NCBI GenBank assembly: GCA_963839955.1
Contig: CAWIXB010000001.1
Location: 2,914,001 to 2,978,000, forward strand
Length of the DNA: 64,000 nucleotides
Origin: CAWIXB01 sp963839955
GTDB lineage: Bacteria > Actinomycetota > Actinomycetes > JACCUZ01
Direction of reading: 5' to 3'
Numbering within the stretch: the first letter of the stretch is position 1; each line of letters opens with the position of its first letter. The notes under the pieces were generated by a model. The model had not been told where the DNA came from, did no database searches, and saw nothing but the letters and a program-made list of their open reading frames with translations. Below, piece after piece: positions 52,629 through 63,666 of this stretch. A program made the translations under genes and the position numbers.

Positions 52629-53781
52629 GCCAGGCGACCACTGCCGGAGCGGGCAGCCTCGACCGGACGGCCGCCGACTGGTGGCGGGTGGTCAGAGGAC
52701 CGGCGCTGGTCGGCGCGGCCGTGCTGCTCGCGGCGCTGGTCCTCGGGGCCCTGGCGGGCGGGAGCACGACCGGCGCGCTCGACCCCCGGGCGGTCGACCC
52801 GGACGGCAGCCGCGCGGTCGCGGAGCTGTTGCGCGACAGGGGCGTCGAGGTCGAGGTGGCGACGAGCATCGCCGAGGCGGGCAGTGCGGGAGCGGGCACG
52901 ACCCTGCTGGTCACCGTCCCCGACCTGGTGATCGGCGCGCGGGCCAAGACGCTGCGCGACGGCGATGCCGACCTGGTGCTGCTCACCCCGAGCAACCCTG
53001 CGAGTTTCGTCGACGGTGTGCGGGTGGTGGACAGCGCCAGCCACGACGAACGCGACCCGCAGTGCGAGCTGCAGTCGGCGACCCTGGCCGGCCGGGCTGA
53101 CGCGGGCGGGGCGACCTACGACGCCGACCAGGCCGAGGACGCCGACCCCTGGCTCTGCTACCCGGAAGAGGGCGAGGCCTCGCTCGTCCAGGTGCGCGAC
53201 GGCTCGCGCACCATCACGATCGTCGGCAATCCCGATCCGTTGACCAACCGGCGGCTCGGCTCGACCGGCAACGCGGCGCTGGCCCTGAACCTGCTCGGGG
53301 AGAACCCGCGACTGGTGTGGTACCTGCCCTCGCTCGGCGACGTGCCGGAGGGCGAGGCGCTCTCCCCCTACGAGCTGGTGCCCGACGGCGTGTGGTGGGG
53401 CTTCCTGCAGGCCATGATCGCGCTGGTCCTGTTCGCGTTGTGGCGAGCTCGCCGGCTCGGCCCCGTGGTGACCGAGCGGCTGCCCGTCATTGTGCGAGCG
53501 GCCGAGGCGGTCGAGGGCCGCGCCCGGCTCTACCGCCGCGGGCGTGCCCGCGACCGGGCGGCGGACGGGTTGCGCGCAGGTGTGCGGGCCCGCGTCGCCC
53601 CGCTGCTGGGACTGCCGCGCCGAGCGAGCGCCCCCGAGATCGTCGACGCCGTCGCGGCCCGGGCGCAGCGAACGGCACCTGAGGTCGGCGTGCTGCTGTA
53701 CGGTGCGGCACCGCCCGACGACGCCGCGCTCGTGCGGCTCGCCGACGACCTCGACGCCCTGGAGAGAGAGGTCCGCCGATC

Positions 53782-53785
<4 letters not shown>
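52625..53785 (+). CDS. DUF4350 domain protein
   Basis: A 386-residue membrane protein with a TM helix after WWRVVRGPALVGAAVLLAAL, a domain that begins GSRAVAELLRDRGVEVEV (DUF4350, thought to have a glutamine-amidotransferase-like fold), a second TM helix near VWWGFLQAMIALVLFALW, and a cytosolic C-terminal domain. Two Cys (QCELQ and LCYPEE) lie in the region that should be extracellular. The GTG overlaps the DUF4129 stop (GTGA), and its own stop overlaps the moxR start (GTGA), so three consecutive genes are translationally coupled. Confidence 0.82.
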
Positions 53786-54768
<983 letters not shown>

Positions 54769-54778
54769 GGACCGGTCG

Positions 54779-56074
54779 GTGGCGCTGACCGGCCGGGCCG
54801 GGCTGCTCGCCCTCGCGGGGGCGGTGGTCGTCGGGCTGGTCCTCCCGTCGGGGTGGGGTGTGCTGCTCGTGACCGGGCTCGTGGTCGTGCTGGTTGCCAC
54901 CGACGTCGCGCTCGCCGGGTCGGTGCGCCCGCTGCGACTCGCCCGGTCGGGCGACACGGCCCTGCGCCTGGGCCAGGCGACGACGGTGACCCTGCAGGTG
55001 ACGAACCCGTCGGGACGCCGGGTGCGCGGGCTGCTGCGTGACGCGTGGCCGCCCAGCGCCGGAGCGCTGACGACGCGGCACCGGCTCGATCTGCCGGCCG
55101 GCGAACGTCGCACGCTGGTCACGACCCTCCGTCCGACGCGGCGAGGCGACCGGATCGCCGACCGGGTCACGGTGCGGTCGGTCGGGCCGTTGGGTCTCGC
55201 TGCGCGGCAGGGCTCGCACCAGGTGCCGTGGCGGGTGCGGGTGCTCCCGCCGTTCACGTCGCGCAAGCACCTGCCCAGCAAGCTCGCCCGGCTGCGCGAG
55301 CTCGACGGACGTGCCGCAGTGATGGTGCGTGGTCAGGGCACCGAGTTCGACTCGTTGCGTGAGTACGTCGTCGGCGACGACGTGCGGTCGATCGACTGGC
55401 GAGCCTCGGCCCGGGCCGCCGACGTGATGGTGCGCACCTGGCGGCCGGAGCGTGACCGGCGCATCCTGCTCGTGCTGGACACCGGGCGGACTGCTGCCGG
55501 CCGGGTCGGCGACGCGCCCCGGCTGGACGCAGCGATGGACGCCGCCCTGCTGCTCGCGGCGCTGGCATCCCGCGCGGGTGACCGCGTCGACCTGCTGGCC
55601 TACGACCGGCGGGTCCGCGCGCGGGTCGAAGGCGCCTCGCCGACCGACCTTCTGCCGCGACTGGTGGAGGCGATGGCGCCACTCGAGGCAGCGCTCGTCG
55701 AGCCCGACTGGTCGGGACTCGTCTCGACCATTGTCGGCCGCGCGTCGCGGCGCTCCCTCGTCGTACTCCTCACCGCTCTCGACGCCGCCCCGGTCGAGGA
55801 GGGACTCCTCGCGGTCCTCCCCCAGCTCGTGCGGCGCCACCAGGTGGTGCTCGCGTCGGTGCGCGACCCGCGGGTCGAGGAGATGGCGGGCAGCCGCGGC
55901 GACGTCGACGCGGTCTACGACGCGGCCTCCGCCGAGCGCACCCGGGCGGAGCGGGCCCGCATCGGCGAGGTGCTGGGCCGCCGCGAGGTCGAGGTGGTCG
56001 ACGCGGCACCCGACGACCTGCCGCCCCAGCTCGCCGACCGCTACCTCGCCCTCAAGTCCGCCGGCCGCCTGTAG
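54779..56074 (+). CDS. DUF58 (VWA-like) protein, MoxR partner
   Basis: A 431-residue protein with two N-terminal membrane helices (LLALAGAVVVGLVLPSGWGV and LLVTGLVVVLVATDVALAG), an exported or cytosolic beta domain, and the DUF58 core signature GTEFDSLREYVVGDDVRSID in residues 184-203, followed by WRASARAADVMVRTWRPERD split over two strands and a von Willebrand A-like MIDAS region (LLVLDTGRTAAG). This is the MoxR-dependent partner in Rv3693-type loci and probably has a cell-envelope function. The gene ends 20 bases before a copy of the 3'-end repeat. Confidence 0.88.
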   Translation: MALTGRAGLLALAGAVVVGLVLPSGWGVLLVTGLVVVLVATDVALAGSVRPLRLARSGDTALRLGQATTVTLQVTNPSGRRVRGLLRDAWPPSAGALTTRHRLDLPAGERRTLVTTLRPTRRGDRIADRVTVRSVGPLGLAARQGSHQVPWRVRVLPPFTSRKHLPSKLARLRELDGRAAVMVRGQGTEFDSLREYVVGDDVRSIDWRASARAADVMVRTWRPERDRRILLVLDTGRTAAGRVGDAPRLDAAMDAALLLAALASRAGDRVDLLAYDRRVRARVEGASPTDLLPRLVEAMAPLEAALVEPDWSGLVSTIVGRASRRSLVVLLTALDAAPVEEGLLAVLPQLVRRHQVVLASVRDPRVEEMAGSRGDVDAVYDAASAERTRAERARIGEVLGRREVEVVDAAPDDLPPQLADRYLALKSAGRL

Positions 56075-56094
56075 CCCCCACCAGCAACTTCACC

Positions 56095-56117
56095 GGTGAT
56101 CATGCAGTTGTGCAGGC
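56095..56117 (+). repeat. 3'-end repeat element, copy B
   Basis: Plus-strand GGTGATCATGCAGTTGTGC followed by AGGC, starting 20 bases after the stop of the DUF58 gene. A CCCCCACC tract lies between stop and element. Identical in 23 bases to copies A and C. Confidence 0.85.
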
Positions 56118-56156
56118 GCACCGAGAAGCCGCAGGTCAGCCCCCACGCCCGTCGAC

Positions 56157-56179
56157 GGTGATCATGCAGTTGTGCAGGC
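56157..56179 (+). repeat. 3'-end repeat element, copy C
   Basis: A second plus-strand copy, 62 bases after copy B and again preceded by CCCCCAC ten bases before. Copy C is in perfect inverted orientation to copy D over 19 bases with a 65-base loop, so C and D could pair in RNA as a long stem. Confidence 0.85.
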
Positions 56180-56244
56180 GGGCGCGTCGTCGGCGTGTGT
56201 GGCCGGCTGCCGATGCCGGTACCGGTGCCGGAAAACCGCGCGCG

Positions 56245-56263
56245 GCACAACTGCATGATCACC
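56245..56263 (-). repeat. 3'-end repeat element, copy D
   Basis: Minus-strand GGTGATCATGCAGTTGTGC, 31 bases after the stop of the SpoIIM-like gene on that strand and preceded there by CCCCCAACCCCC. Only the 19-base core is kept. Together with B and C it fills the 220-base gap between the two convergent genes. Confidence 0.85.
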
Positions 56264-56294
56264 AAGGAAAGGGGGTTGGGGGTCGTGGGTGGGG

Positions 56295-57293
56295 TCAGGC
56301 GGCGGTGGGCGCGAGGTCGGTCTGGCCGGCGCCACGTACGTCTCCGACCTCACCGGCGCGCGCGGCCCGTCCGCCCAGTACGACGACGTAGGCGAGGAAG
56401 CCCAGCCACAGCGAGGCACCGATGCCGATCCGGGCCCAGGTCGGGAGACCGGACGGCGTGACGAACGCCTCGACCACACCCGAGATCGCGAGGGTGCAGG
56501 CCAGCCCGATGGCCAGCGCACCGGCAGCCAGCCCTTCCTCGGCCAGCGCCCGCGACCGGGTGCGCCCACCAGGGTCGATCCAGGACCAGCCCAGCCGCAG
56601 GCCGGCTCCCGCGGCGACGAACACGCAGGTCAGCTCGAGCAGACCGTGCGGCAGGATCAAACCGAAGAACAGGTCGAGCTTGCCGCCCGCAGCCATCAGC
56701 CCGCCCGCGATGCCGACGTTGAGCGCGTTCTGCCACAGGACCCACCCGACCGGCACGATGAGAACGCCGAACGCCAGGCAGAGCGCCGCCACCCACGCGT
56801 TGTTGGTGGCCACACTCGCGGCGAACGATCCCGCGGGCGCCGAGGAGTAGTAGTCCTCGAAGTCGTGCTCGACCAGCTGGCGGATCTCCGCGGGGCTGGC
56901 AATAGTCGCTTGCACGTCAGGGTTGGTCGCGACCCAGATGCCCACCACCAGCCCGACCAGCGTGAAGATGACTCCGACGGACCCCCACCACCGCACCGAC
57001 CGGTAGAGCGCCACGGGATAGACCACCGTGAAGAACCGGGCGACGTCCTTCCAGGCCGGGGTGTGCGAGCCGGTGACTGCCGCCCGCGCCCGGGCGACCA
57101 GCGTGGACAGCCGGCCGATCAGCGCCGGGTCGGGCGAGGCCGAGCGGATCACCGAGAGGTGCGTGGCCACTCGCTGGTAGAGCCCGACCAGCTCGTCGAC
57201 CTCTGCTCCGTCGAGTCGCCGGTGGCGTCCGACGAGTTCTTCGAGACGCTGCCACTCGCCCCGGTGCGTCGCGACGTACGCGTCCACGTCCAT
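56295..57293 (-). CDS. Stage II sporulation protein M-like membrane protein
   Basis: A 332-residue protein: a soluble helical N-terminus (RGEWQRLEELVGRHRRLDGA), then about six membrane helices, starting near WWGSVGVIFTLVGLVVGIWV, with the SpoIIM-family loop FFGLILPHGLLELTCVF. In actinobacteria it is encoded beside MoxR/DUF58 and an RDD protein (Rv3694c-Rv3695) and is not linked to endospores. The ATG at 57293 lacks a ribosome-binding site but follows TAGTCT by eight bases. It diverges from the RDD gene, so both could share the 62-base control region. Confidence 0.88.
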   Translation of the reverse strand: MDVDAYVATHRGEWQRLEELVGRHRRLDGAEVDELVGLYQRVATHLSVIRSASPDPALIGRLSTLVARARAAVTGSHTPAWKDVARFFTVVYPVALYRSVRWWGSVGVIFTLVGLVVGIWVATNPDVQATIASPAEIRQLVEHDFEDYYSSAPAGSFAASVATNNAWVAALCLAFGVLIVPVGWVLWQNALNVGIAGGLMAAGGKLDLFFGLILPHGLLELTCVFVAAGAGLRLGWSWIDPGGRTRSRALAEEGLAAGALAIGLACTLAISGVVEAFVTPSGLPTWARIGIGASLWLGFLAYVVVLGGRAARAGEVGDVRGAGQTDLAPTAA

Positions 57294-57301
57294 TGCCGGG
57301 C

Positions 57302-57307
57302 AGACTA
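57302..57307 (-). promoter_or_regulatory. Probable -10 hexamer, leaderless promoter
   Basis: On the minus strand TAGTCT is followed by eight bases and the ATG at 57293. No Shine-Dalgarno sequence. Inferred from spacing. Confidence 0.42.
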
Positions 57308-57355
57308 GCCTCGCACCCTTGGCACGCGCCGCCGGTGCCGAGAAGGGAGCCAGCC

Positions 57356-58309
57356 GTGACCGACCTCGTCACGGGGGACGCCGTTGTCCTCGACCTGCGC
57401 CTGGCCAAGCTGCCGAGCCGCTCACTGGCACTCGCTCTCGACCTTCTCGCGCAGTTCACCGTGCTGTTCGCCGGCACGTTCGTGACCGCCGGGCTTGCCG
57501 CGACGACCGACGGCGCGCTCGGCGGCGCGATCGGCCTGGTCTTCATCGTGCTCGTGATCATCGGCTACCCGGTGACGTTCGAGACGCTCAGCCGGGGTCG
57601 CAGCCTCGGCAAGCTCGCGTTCGGCCTGCGCGTGGTTCGCGAGGACGGCGGGCCGATCCGCTTCCGGCACGCCTTCGTCCGCGGGCTGCTCGGCCTGGTC
57701 GACTTCTGGTTCAGCTTCGGCTCGGTGGCGCTGATCACGTCGCTGGCGTCGGTGAAAGGCAAGCGGCTGGGTGACTTCCTCGCCGGCACGGTCGTGGTGC
57801 GCGAGCGCATCCCCACGCAGAGCGCCCCCGTCGCGGCCATGCCGCCCCCGCTCGCCGGCTGGGCGGCGGGACTCGACCTGTCGCGCGTGCCCGACGACCT
57901 CGCCCTCGCCGCGCGGCAGTACCTCGCGCGCTCCCAGGAGCTCGCCCCCGACGTGCGCGAGTCCATGGGACGGCGGCTGGCCGAGGCTGTTGCCGGCGTG
58001 ACCAGTCCACCGCCCCCGGCCGATGCCCCGGCCTGGGCCTTCCTCGCCGCCGTGCTCGCCGAGCGGCGTCGCCGGGAGCTCGCGCGGATGCGCCCGCCGA
58101 GTGCGTACGCCGGTCAGCCGGGTGCGTACGCCGGTCCGCCGGGTGCGTACGCCGGTTCCCCCGGTGCGTACGCCGCCCCACCGCCACCGTGGGAGACCGC
58201 GCCGACGGCACCGCCCCCGGCACCGCCCCCCCAGTCAGCCTCGCCGCCGTCCGGGCAGCCGGGCGACGGGTCGGCGGGGAGCGACAGTCCTTTCGCCCCG
58301 CCGGGGTGA
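57356..58309 (+). CDS. RDD family membrane protein
   Basis: A 317-residue protein with an RDD domain (about residues 15-150): LPSRSLALALDLLAQFTVLF holds the first conserved Arg/Asp region, TLSRGRSLGKLAFGLRVVRE the second. Three membrane helices are predicted. The cytosolic tail ends in a low-complexity region with four PGAYAG-type repeats (around 58100-58175) and a Pro-rich end. RDD proteins are membrane proteins of mostly unknown role; some are Na+/H+ antiporters. The GTG at 57356 has AAGGGAG six bases upstream. Equivalent to Rv3695. Confidence 0.88.
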   Translation: MTDLVTGDAVVLDLRLAKLPSRSLALALDLLAQFTVLFAGTFVTAGLAATTDGALGGAIGLVFIVLVIIGYPVTFETLSRGRSLGKLAFGLRVVREDGGPIRFRHAFVRGLLGLVDFWFSFGSVALITSLASVKGKRLGDFLAGTVVVRERIPTQSAPVAAMPPPLAGWAAGLDLSRVPDDLALAARQYLARSQELAPDVRESMGRRLAEAVAGVTSPPPPADAPAWAFLAAVLAERRRRELARMRPPSAYAGQPGAYAGPPGAYAGSPGAYAAPPPPWETAPTAPPPAPPPQSASPPSGQPGDGSAGSDSPFAPPG

Positions 58310-58314
58310 CGGCC

Positions 58315-58375
58315 ATCGATTGAAACGTTCGGCACCGTCAGCGACAGGATTCGCGTGCCGAACGTCTCAGTCGAT
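58315..58375. terminator. Long hairpin between RDD gene and ahcY
   Basis: ACGTTCGGCAC (58325-58335) pairs perfectly with GTGCCGAACGT (58355-58365), and after one mismatch ATCGATTGA (58315-58323) pairs with TCAGTCGAT (58367-58375) with one G-U, giving a stem of about 21 bp with a 19-base loop. It lies six bases after the RDD stop and two before the ahcY stop on the opposite strand, so it suits a bidirectional terminator. Confidence 0.75.
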
Positions 58376-58377
58376 CT

Positions 58378-59829
<1,452 letters not shown>

Positions 59830-59988
59830 GGGGTCAGAGCCTTCCTGTGTCTTTCGGTGGGGCGTGGGCAGTCCGCGCGACGCGGAACGACGCTGCGGCG
59901 GAGCGCTGCCCGGCGCGGCCCCTCAGGGCCTCCCATCAGTGACGCCGACGACTCCTACCACCGAGGGTAACCGCTGGGCCGCCCGGAA

Positions 59989-60939
59989 TCACGTCGAGGC
60001 GGCATCGGTGGCCGTTGTGGGCGCAGCAGCGCGGTCGATGTCCGGCTCGAGGTAGACCACCCGCGCGATGGGCTCCACTGCCCGGATGCGCTCCTCGGCA
60101 CCGTTGATCACCCGGGCGACCTCGGCGGCGCTGTCGTAGGGGCGTACGGCGATCTTGGCCGCGACGAGCAGCTCCTCGGGGCCCAGGTGCAGGGTGCGCA
60201 TGTGGATCACCCGCTCGACGGACGGGTCGTCGACGATCGCCGCCTCGATGCGCCGCACGGCCTCCGGCCCGGCCGCCTCACCCAGCAGCAGGCTCTTGGT
60301 CTCGATGGAGAGAACGATCGCGACGCACACCAGCAGCAGCCCGATCATCAGGGTGCCCACGGCATCCCAGATGCCGTCGTGGGTGATGAGGGTGAGGCTC
60401 ACGCCGAAGAGTGCGAAGAAGAGGCCGAGCAGGGCCGCGAAGTCCTCGAGGAGTACGACGGGCAGCTCGGGCGCCTTGGACCGCCGGACGAACTGCACCC
60501 AGGACTGGTCGCCGCGCACGTGGTTCGATTCGACGATCGCGGTGCGGAACGAGAAGGTCTCGAGGCCGATGGCGACGAGCAGGACGGTGATCGGCACCCA
60601 CTGCCACGACTCGATCGGCTCCGGGTGCTGCGCCTTGTGCCAGCCCTCGTAGAGCGCGAACAGCCCACCGACGCTGAACAGCACGATGGAGACGATGAAG
60701 GCGTAGAAGTAGCGCTCCCGGCCGAACCCGAACGGGTGCTGCGGCGTCGCTGCCCGCTGCGCGCGCTTGCCACCCAGGAGCAACAACGCCTGGTTGCCCG
60801 AGTCGGCGACCGAGTGGATCGACTCCGCCAGCATCGAGGACGAGCTGGTGAGCAGGTAGGCGATGAACTTCGTGACGGCGATGCCGAGGTTGGCTATCAG
60901 CGCTGCGACGATCGCCCGGGTGCCGCCGCTGGTGCTCAT
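59989..60939 (-). CDS. Cation diffusion facilitator family transporter
   Basis: A 316-residue CDF protein that would export divalent metals such as zinc in exchange for protons. Six membrane helices occupy about residues 8-215; the metal sites are seen in SMLAESIHSVADSGNQALLL (helix 2, His-Asp pair) and PVVLLEDFAALLGLFFALFG (helix 5, with Glu-Asp replacing the common His-Asp). The cytosolic C-terminal domain (IHMRTLHLGPEELLVAAKIA) is ferredoxin-like. The ATG overlaps the stop of the SIS-domain gene by four bases. The Glu-Asp variant at helix 5 resembles the Slc30A9-like branch, so the metal is uncertain. Confidence 0.9.
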   Translation of the reverse strand: MSTSGGTRAIVAALIANLGIAVTKFIAYLLTSSSSMLAESIHSVADSGNQALLLLGGKRAQRAATPQHPFGFGRERYFYAFIVSIVLFSVGGLFALYEGWHKAQHPEPIESWQWVPITVLLVAIGLETFSFRTAIVESNHVRGDQSWVQFVRRSKAPELPVVLLEDFAALLGLFFALFGVSLTLITHDGIWDAVGTLMIGLLLVCVAIVLSIETKSLLLGEAAGPEAVRRIEAAIVDDPSVERVIHMRTLHLGPEELLVAAKIAVRPYDSAAEVARVINGAEERIRAVEPIARVVYLEPDIDRAAAPTTATDAAST

Positions 60940-62096
60940 CGGTCCGCGTGCTCCTTCAACCAGACGATCGGCTGGATCGGCGTGGGGTCGGTGCCCTGGA
61001 GCAGCGCGAGGTAGACGCTCGCGAAGTCGGTGAGGCCGACGAGGCTCGCGAGCCGGGCGAGCGGGTGGGTGCCCGTCGCGACGATCTCGTCGAGCGCCAC
61101 GCCGTACTCGTCGGCAACCCGGCGGGTAGGCACCTGCCTGCGCGCCACCTGCTCGAGCTCGTCGGTGTCGCGCAGGACGACGAGGCGCACCCGGGTGGCC
61201 TCGGACCCGCCCTCGACCCGGTCGCGGAACAGATCATCGGCGCTCTGGCGTGCGCCCGCGCCGTAGGGACCGGCGAGGACGACGATCTGGTTGTGGTGCA
61301 CCTCGGGCACCGCGCCGTCGACGGCCGGGTACTTGGCGTTCTCGGCAAGCTGACAGGCGAAGCGGTGTGCGGCGACGGCCGCGAGCGGGCTGGTGCCCCA
61401 CAGGTAGGGCAGGCTGCCTTCCAGCGCGAGCGCGATCTTCTTGGCCGGGTTGTCCATGCTGTCGACCACGGGGCCGCACGTCTCACTGATCCGGTCGAGG
61501 TCGTCGGCGACCACGGTCAGCGTCTCGCGGTCGACCTCGGCGAGCCCGAGGGCGTCGACGAGCATCAGCACCGGGACGGACAGCGCCCAGAGGTTCGCGC
61601 GCGGCATCCGCCCGCCCGCGTCGACGCTGAGGTGCACCGCCCGGCCGAGCTCCGCGCGCTTCGCGAGCGGCGACCCGTCGCGGCCGACGGTGACGACACG
61701 GGCCCCTCGGCGGAGTGCCTCGTCGGTGACGGCGAGCGTCTCCTCGGTGCTGCCCGAGCAGGACACGGCGACGACCATGTCGAGCGGACCCACCCAGCCC
61801 GGCAGCTGGTAGCTGCGCACGGCCGACACCGGGATCGGGCACGCCACGCCGGTGACGGAGGCCACGACGTCCGCAGCGACCCCCGACCCGCCCATGCCGG
61901 CCACGACAAGCGACCGCGGGCGTCCTTCGGCGACCACGCCGGCGAGGTCAGCCTCGTCCGTGCGCCGCTGCGCCTCGCGGACCTGGGCACCCGACGTCGC
62001 GAGCGCGCGGAGCATGGCGCCCGGGTCGAGGGAGACGAGCGCATCGACGTCGTCGAGCACGCCCTCGTCGACGACGGCGGGTTCGTTATCGGTCAT
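60936..62096 (-). CDS. SIS-domain phosphosugar isomerase, PGI/PMI-like
   Basis: A 386-residue protein with two SIS domains of the bifunctional phosphoglucose/phosphomannose isomerase type (Rv3256c-like; related to TobH). The first SIS strand has LVVAGMGGSGVAADVVA (about residues 66-82) and VVAVSCSGSTEETLAV; the second has LPYLWGTSPLAAVAAHRF. A GxHN-like loop EVHHNQIV fits the active-site His. It probably interconverts fructose-6-phosphate and mannose-6-phosphate and supplies PMM, encoded two genes upstream. It is coupled through ATGA overlaps on both sides (Trm112-like gene and CDF gene). Confidence 0.82.
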   Translation of the reverse strand: MTDNEPAVVDEGVLDDVDALVSLDPGAMLRALATSGAQVREAQRRTDEADLAGVVAEGRPRSLVVAGMGGSGVAADVVASVTGVACPIPVSAVRSYQLPGWVGPLDMVVAVSCSGSTEETLAVTDEALRRGARVVTVGRDGSPLAKRAELGRAVHLSVDAGGRMPRANLWALSVPVLMLVDALGLAEVDRETLTVVADDLDRISETCGPVVDSMDNPAKKIALALEGSLPYLWGTSPLAAVAAHRFACQLAENAKYPAVDGAVPEVHHNQIVVLAGPYGAGARQSADDLFRDRVEGGSEATRVRLVVLRDTDELEQVARRQVPTRRVADEYGVALDEIVATGTHPLARLASLVGLTDFASVYLALLQGTDPTPIQPIVWLKEHADR

Positions 62097-62272
62097 GCGC
62101 CGGGCTTGCGGGCTTCGTCGACGAGCAGCACCGGGATGTCGTCGCGCACTGGATAGGCCAGGCCGCAGGCATCGGAGGTGCACACGAGCTCCAGGGCCGA
62201 CTCGTCGGCGCGCAGGGGGGCGTGGCAGGCAGGGCAGGCCAGGATCTCCAGCAGCCGGTCATCGAGCCGCAC
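62093..62272 (-). CDS. Trm112-like zinc-binding protein (59 residues)
   Basis: A very short gene between phosphomannomutase and the isomerase. From the GTG at 62272 it reads as a 59-residue protein: LDDRLLEILACPACHAPLR carries CPAC (Cys13, Cys16), ELVCTSDACGLAYPVRDDIP carries Cys31 and Cys36, and it ends DIPVLLVDEARKPGA. The YPVRDDIPVLL ending is the hallmark of the Trm112/YcaR-like family, small zinc ribbons that in other organisms stabilise methyltransferases. GGAG lies seven bases before the start, inside the end of manB; its stop overlaps the next start (ATGA). Because it is so short, automated callers may miss it. Confidence 0.88.
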   Translation of the reverse strand: MRLDDRLLEILACPACHAPLRADESALELVCTSDACGLAYPVRDDIPVLLVDEARKPGA

Positions 62273-62273
62273 G

Positions 62274-63641
62274 TCAGGTCTCCTCTCGGACCAGCGCCAG
62301 GACCTCGTCCCGAACGGCGGTCATGGTCGTCTCGTCGGTGGCCTCTACGTTCAGCCGCAGCAGCGGCTCGGTGTTCGACGCACGAAGATTGAACCACCAG
62401 GCGTCCGTGCCGACCGTAAGCCCGTCCAGTTCGTCGACCTCGACACCCTCCCGTCCCTGGTAGCTCTTCCGCACCGCGGCGGCCCGGGCGTCCTGGTTGG
62501 CCAGGTCGCCGACATCGCTGTTGATCTCGCCGGACGCGACGTAGCGCGCGTAGGCGGCGGCGAGCTCGGACAGCGGCCGGTCCTGCTCGCCGAGCGCCGC
62601 AAGGACATGCAGTGCGGCGAGCATGCCGGTGTCGGCGCACCAGAAGTCGCGGAAGTAATAGTGAGCCGAGTGCTCGCCGCCGAAGATCGCGCCGGTGCGT
62701 GCCATCTCGGCCTTGATGAACGAGTGCCCGACGCGGGTCCGCACCGGCACCCCGCCGTGCTCGCGCACGATCTCGGGCACCGCGCGCGACGTGATCAGGT
62801 TGTGGATCACCATCGCACCAGGCTCCTTGGCCAGCTCGCGCGCGGCGACCAGCGCGGTCACCGCGGACGGCGACACGGGGTCGCCGCGCTCGTCGATGAC
62901 GAAGCAGCGGTCGGCATCGCCGTCGAAGGCCAGCCCGATGTCGGCGCCGACCTCGCGCACCCGGGCCTGCAGGTCCACCAGGTTGGCCGGGTCGAGCGGA
63001 TTGGCCTCGTGGTTGGGGAACGTGCCGTCGAGCTCGAAGTACATCGGGACGAGCTCGACCGGCAGGCCGGCGAGGACCGTCGGCACGGTGTGCCCGCCCA
63101 TCCCGTTTCCGGCGTCGACGACGACGGTGAGGCGGCGATTGGCACGGAGCTCGACGAGGGAGCGCAGGTGCTCGCCGTACGCCGCGAGCAGGTCGCGCTC
63201 CTCGACGTGCCCCTGCGGCCCGTCGTACGCCGGCACACCCGCCTCGGCGAGAGCACGGACGTCGACGAGCCCGGAGTCCTGGCCGACGGGTGAAGCCCCG
63301 GCGCGGCACAGCTTGATCCCGTTGTAGCGCGCGGGATTGTGGCTGGCAGTGAACATCGCGCCGGGCAGGCCGAGCTTCCCGCTGGCGAAGTAGAGCTGGT
63401 CGGTGGACGCGAGCCCGATGTCGATGACGTCGGCGCCCTGCGCGTTGGCGCCCGCGGCGAACGCCGCGACCAGGGCCGGCGAGGACGGGCGCATGTCACG
63501 GCCGATCACGACCGCGGAGCCCGCGGCGCCGACGACCCGGACGAACGCCGCACCGATCGCGCGCGCGACATCGTCGTCGAGCTGATCGGGGACGAGGCCG
63601 CGCACGTCGTAGGCCTTGATGATCGACGACAGGTCACGCAT
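62274..63641 (-). CDS. manB: Phosphomannomutase/phosphoglucomutase
   Basis: A 455-residue alpha-D-phosphohexomutase that converts mannose-6-phosphate to mannose-1-phosphate, the precursor of GDP-mannose for glycolipids and glycoproteins. Four domain signatures are present: SSIIKAYDVRG, catalytic Ser100 in FTASHNPARYNG, the metal loop GLAFDGDADRCFV, the sugar-binding GGEHSAHYYFRDFW and the phosphate-binding RASNTEPLLRLNVEA. The ATG at 63641 is eight bases after TAGGCT, suggesting its own leaderless promoter after DUF3499. Equivalent to Rv3257c. Confidence 0.95.
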   Translation of the reverse strand: MRDLSSIIKAYDVRGLVPDQLDDDVARAIGAAFVRVVGAAGSAVVIGRDMRPSSPALVAAFAAGANAQGADVIDIGLASTDQLYFASGKLGLPGAMFTASHNPARYNGIKLCRAGASPVGQDSGLVDVRALAEAGVPAYDGPQGHVEERDLLAAYGEHLRSLVELRANRRLTVVVDAGNGMGGHTVPTVLAGLPVELVPMYFELDGTFPNHEANPLDPANLVDLQARVREVGADIGLAFDGDADRCFVIDERGDPVSPSAVTALVAARELAKEPGAMVIHNLITSRAVPEIVREHGGVPVRTRVGHSFIKAEMARTGAIFGGEHSAHYYFRDFWCADTGMLAALHVLAALGEQDRPLSELAAAYARYVASGEINSDVGDLANQDARAAAVRKSYQGREGVEVDELDGLTVGTDAWWFNLRASNTEPLLRLNVEATDETTMTAVRDEVLALVREET

Positions 63642-63649
63642 GGCGGGCA

Positions 63650-63655
63650 AGCCTA
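63650..63655 (-). promoter_or_regulatory. manB: Probable -10 hexamer, leaderless manB promoter
   Basis: On the minus strand TAGGCT is followed by eight bases and the ATG at 63641, with no ribosome-binding site in the 25-base gap after DUF3499. It could give manB a promoter inside the cluster. Inferred from spacing. Confidence 0.4.
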
Positions 63656-63666
63656 GCGGCGGTGGT

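Noticed and set aside
59900..59909. GGAGCGCTGC, resembling the start of an SAH riboswitch near ahcY
   Set aside because: It is on the plus strand while ahcY is read from the minus strand, and the other conserved blocks were not found.
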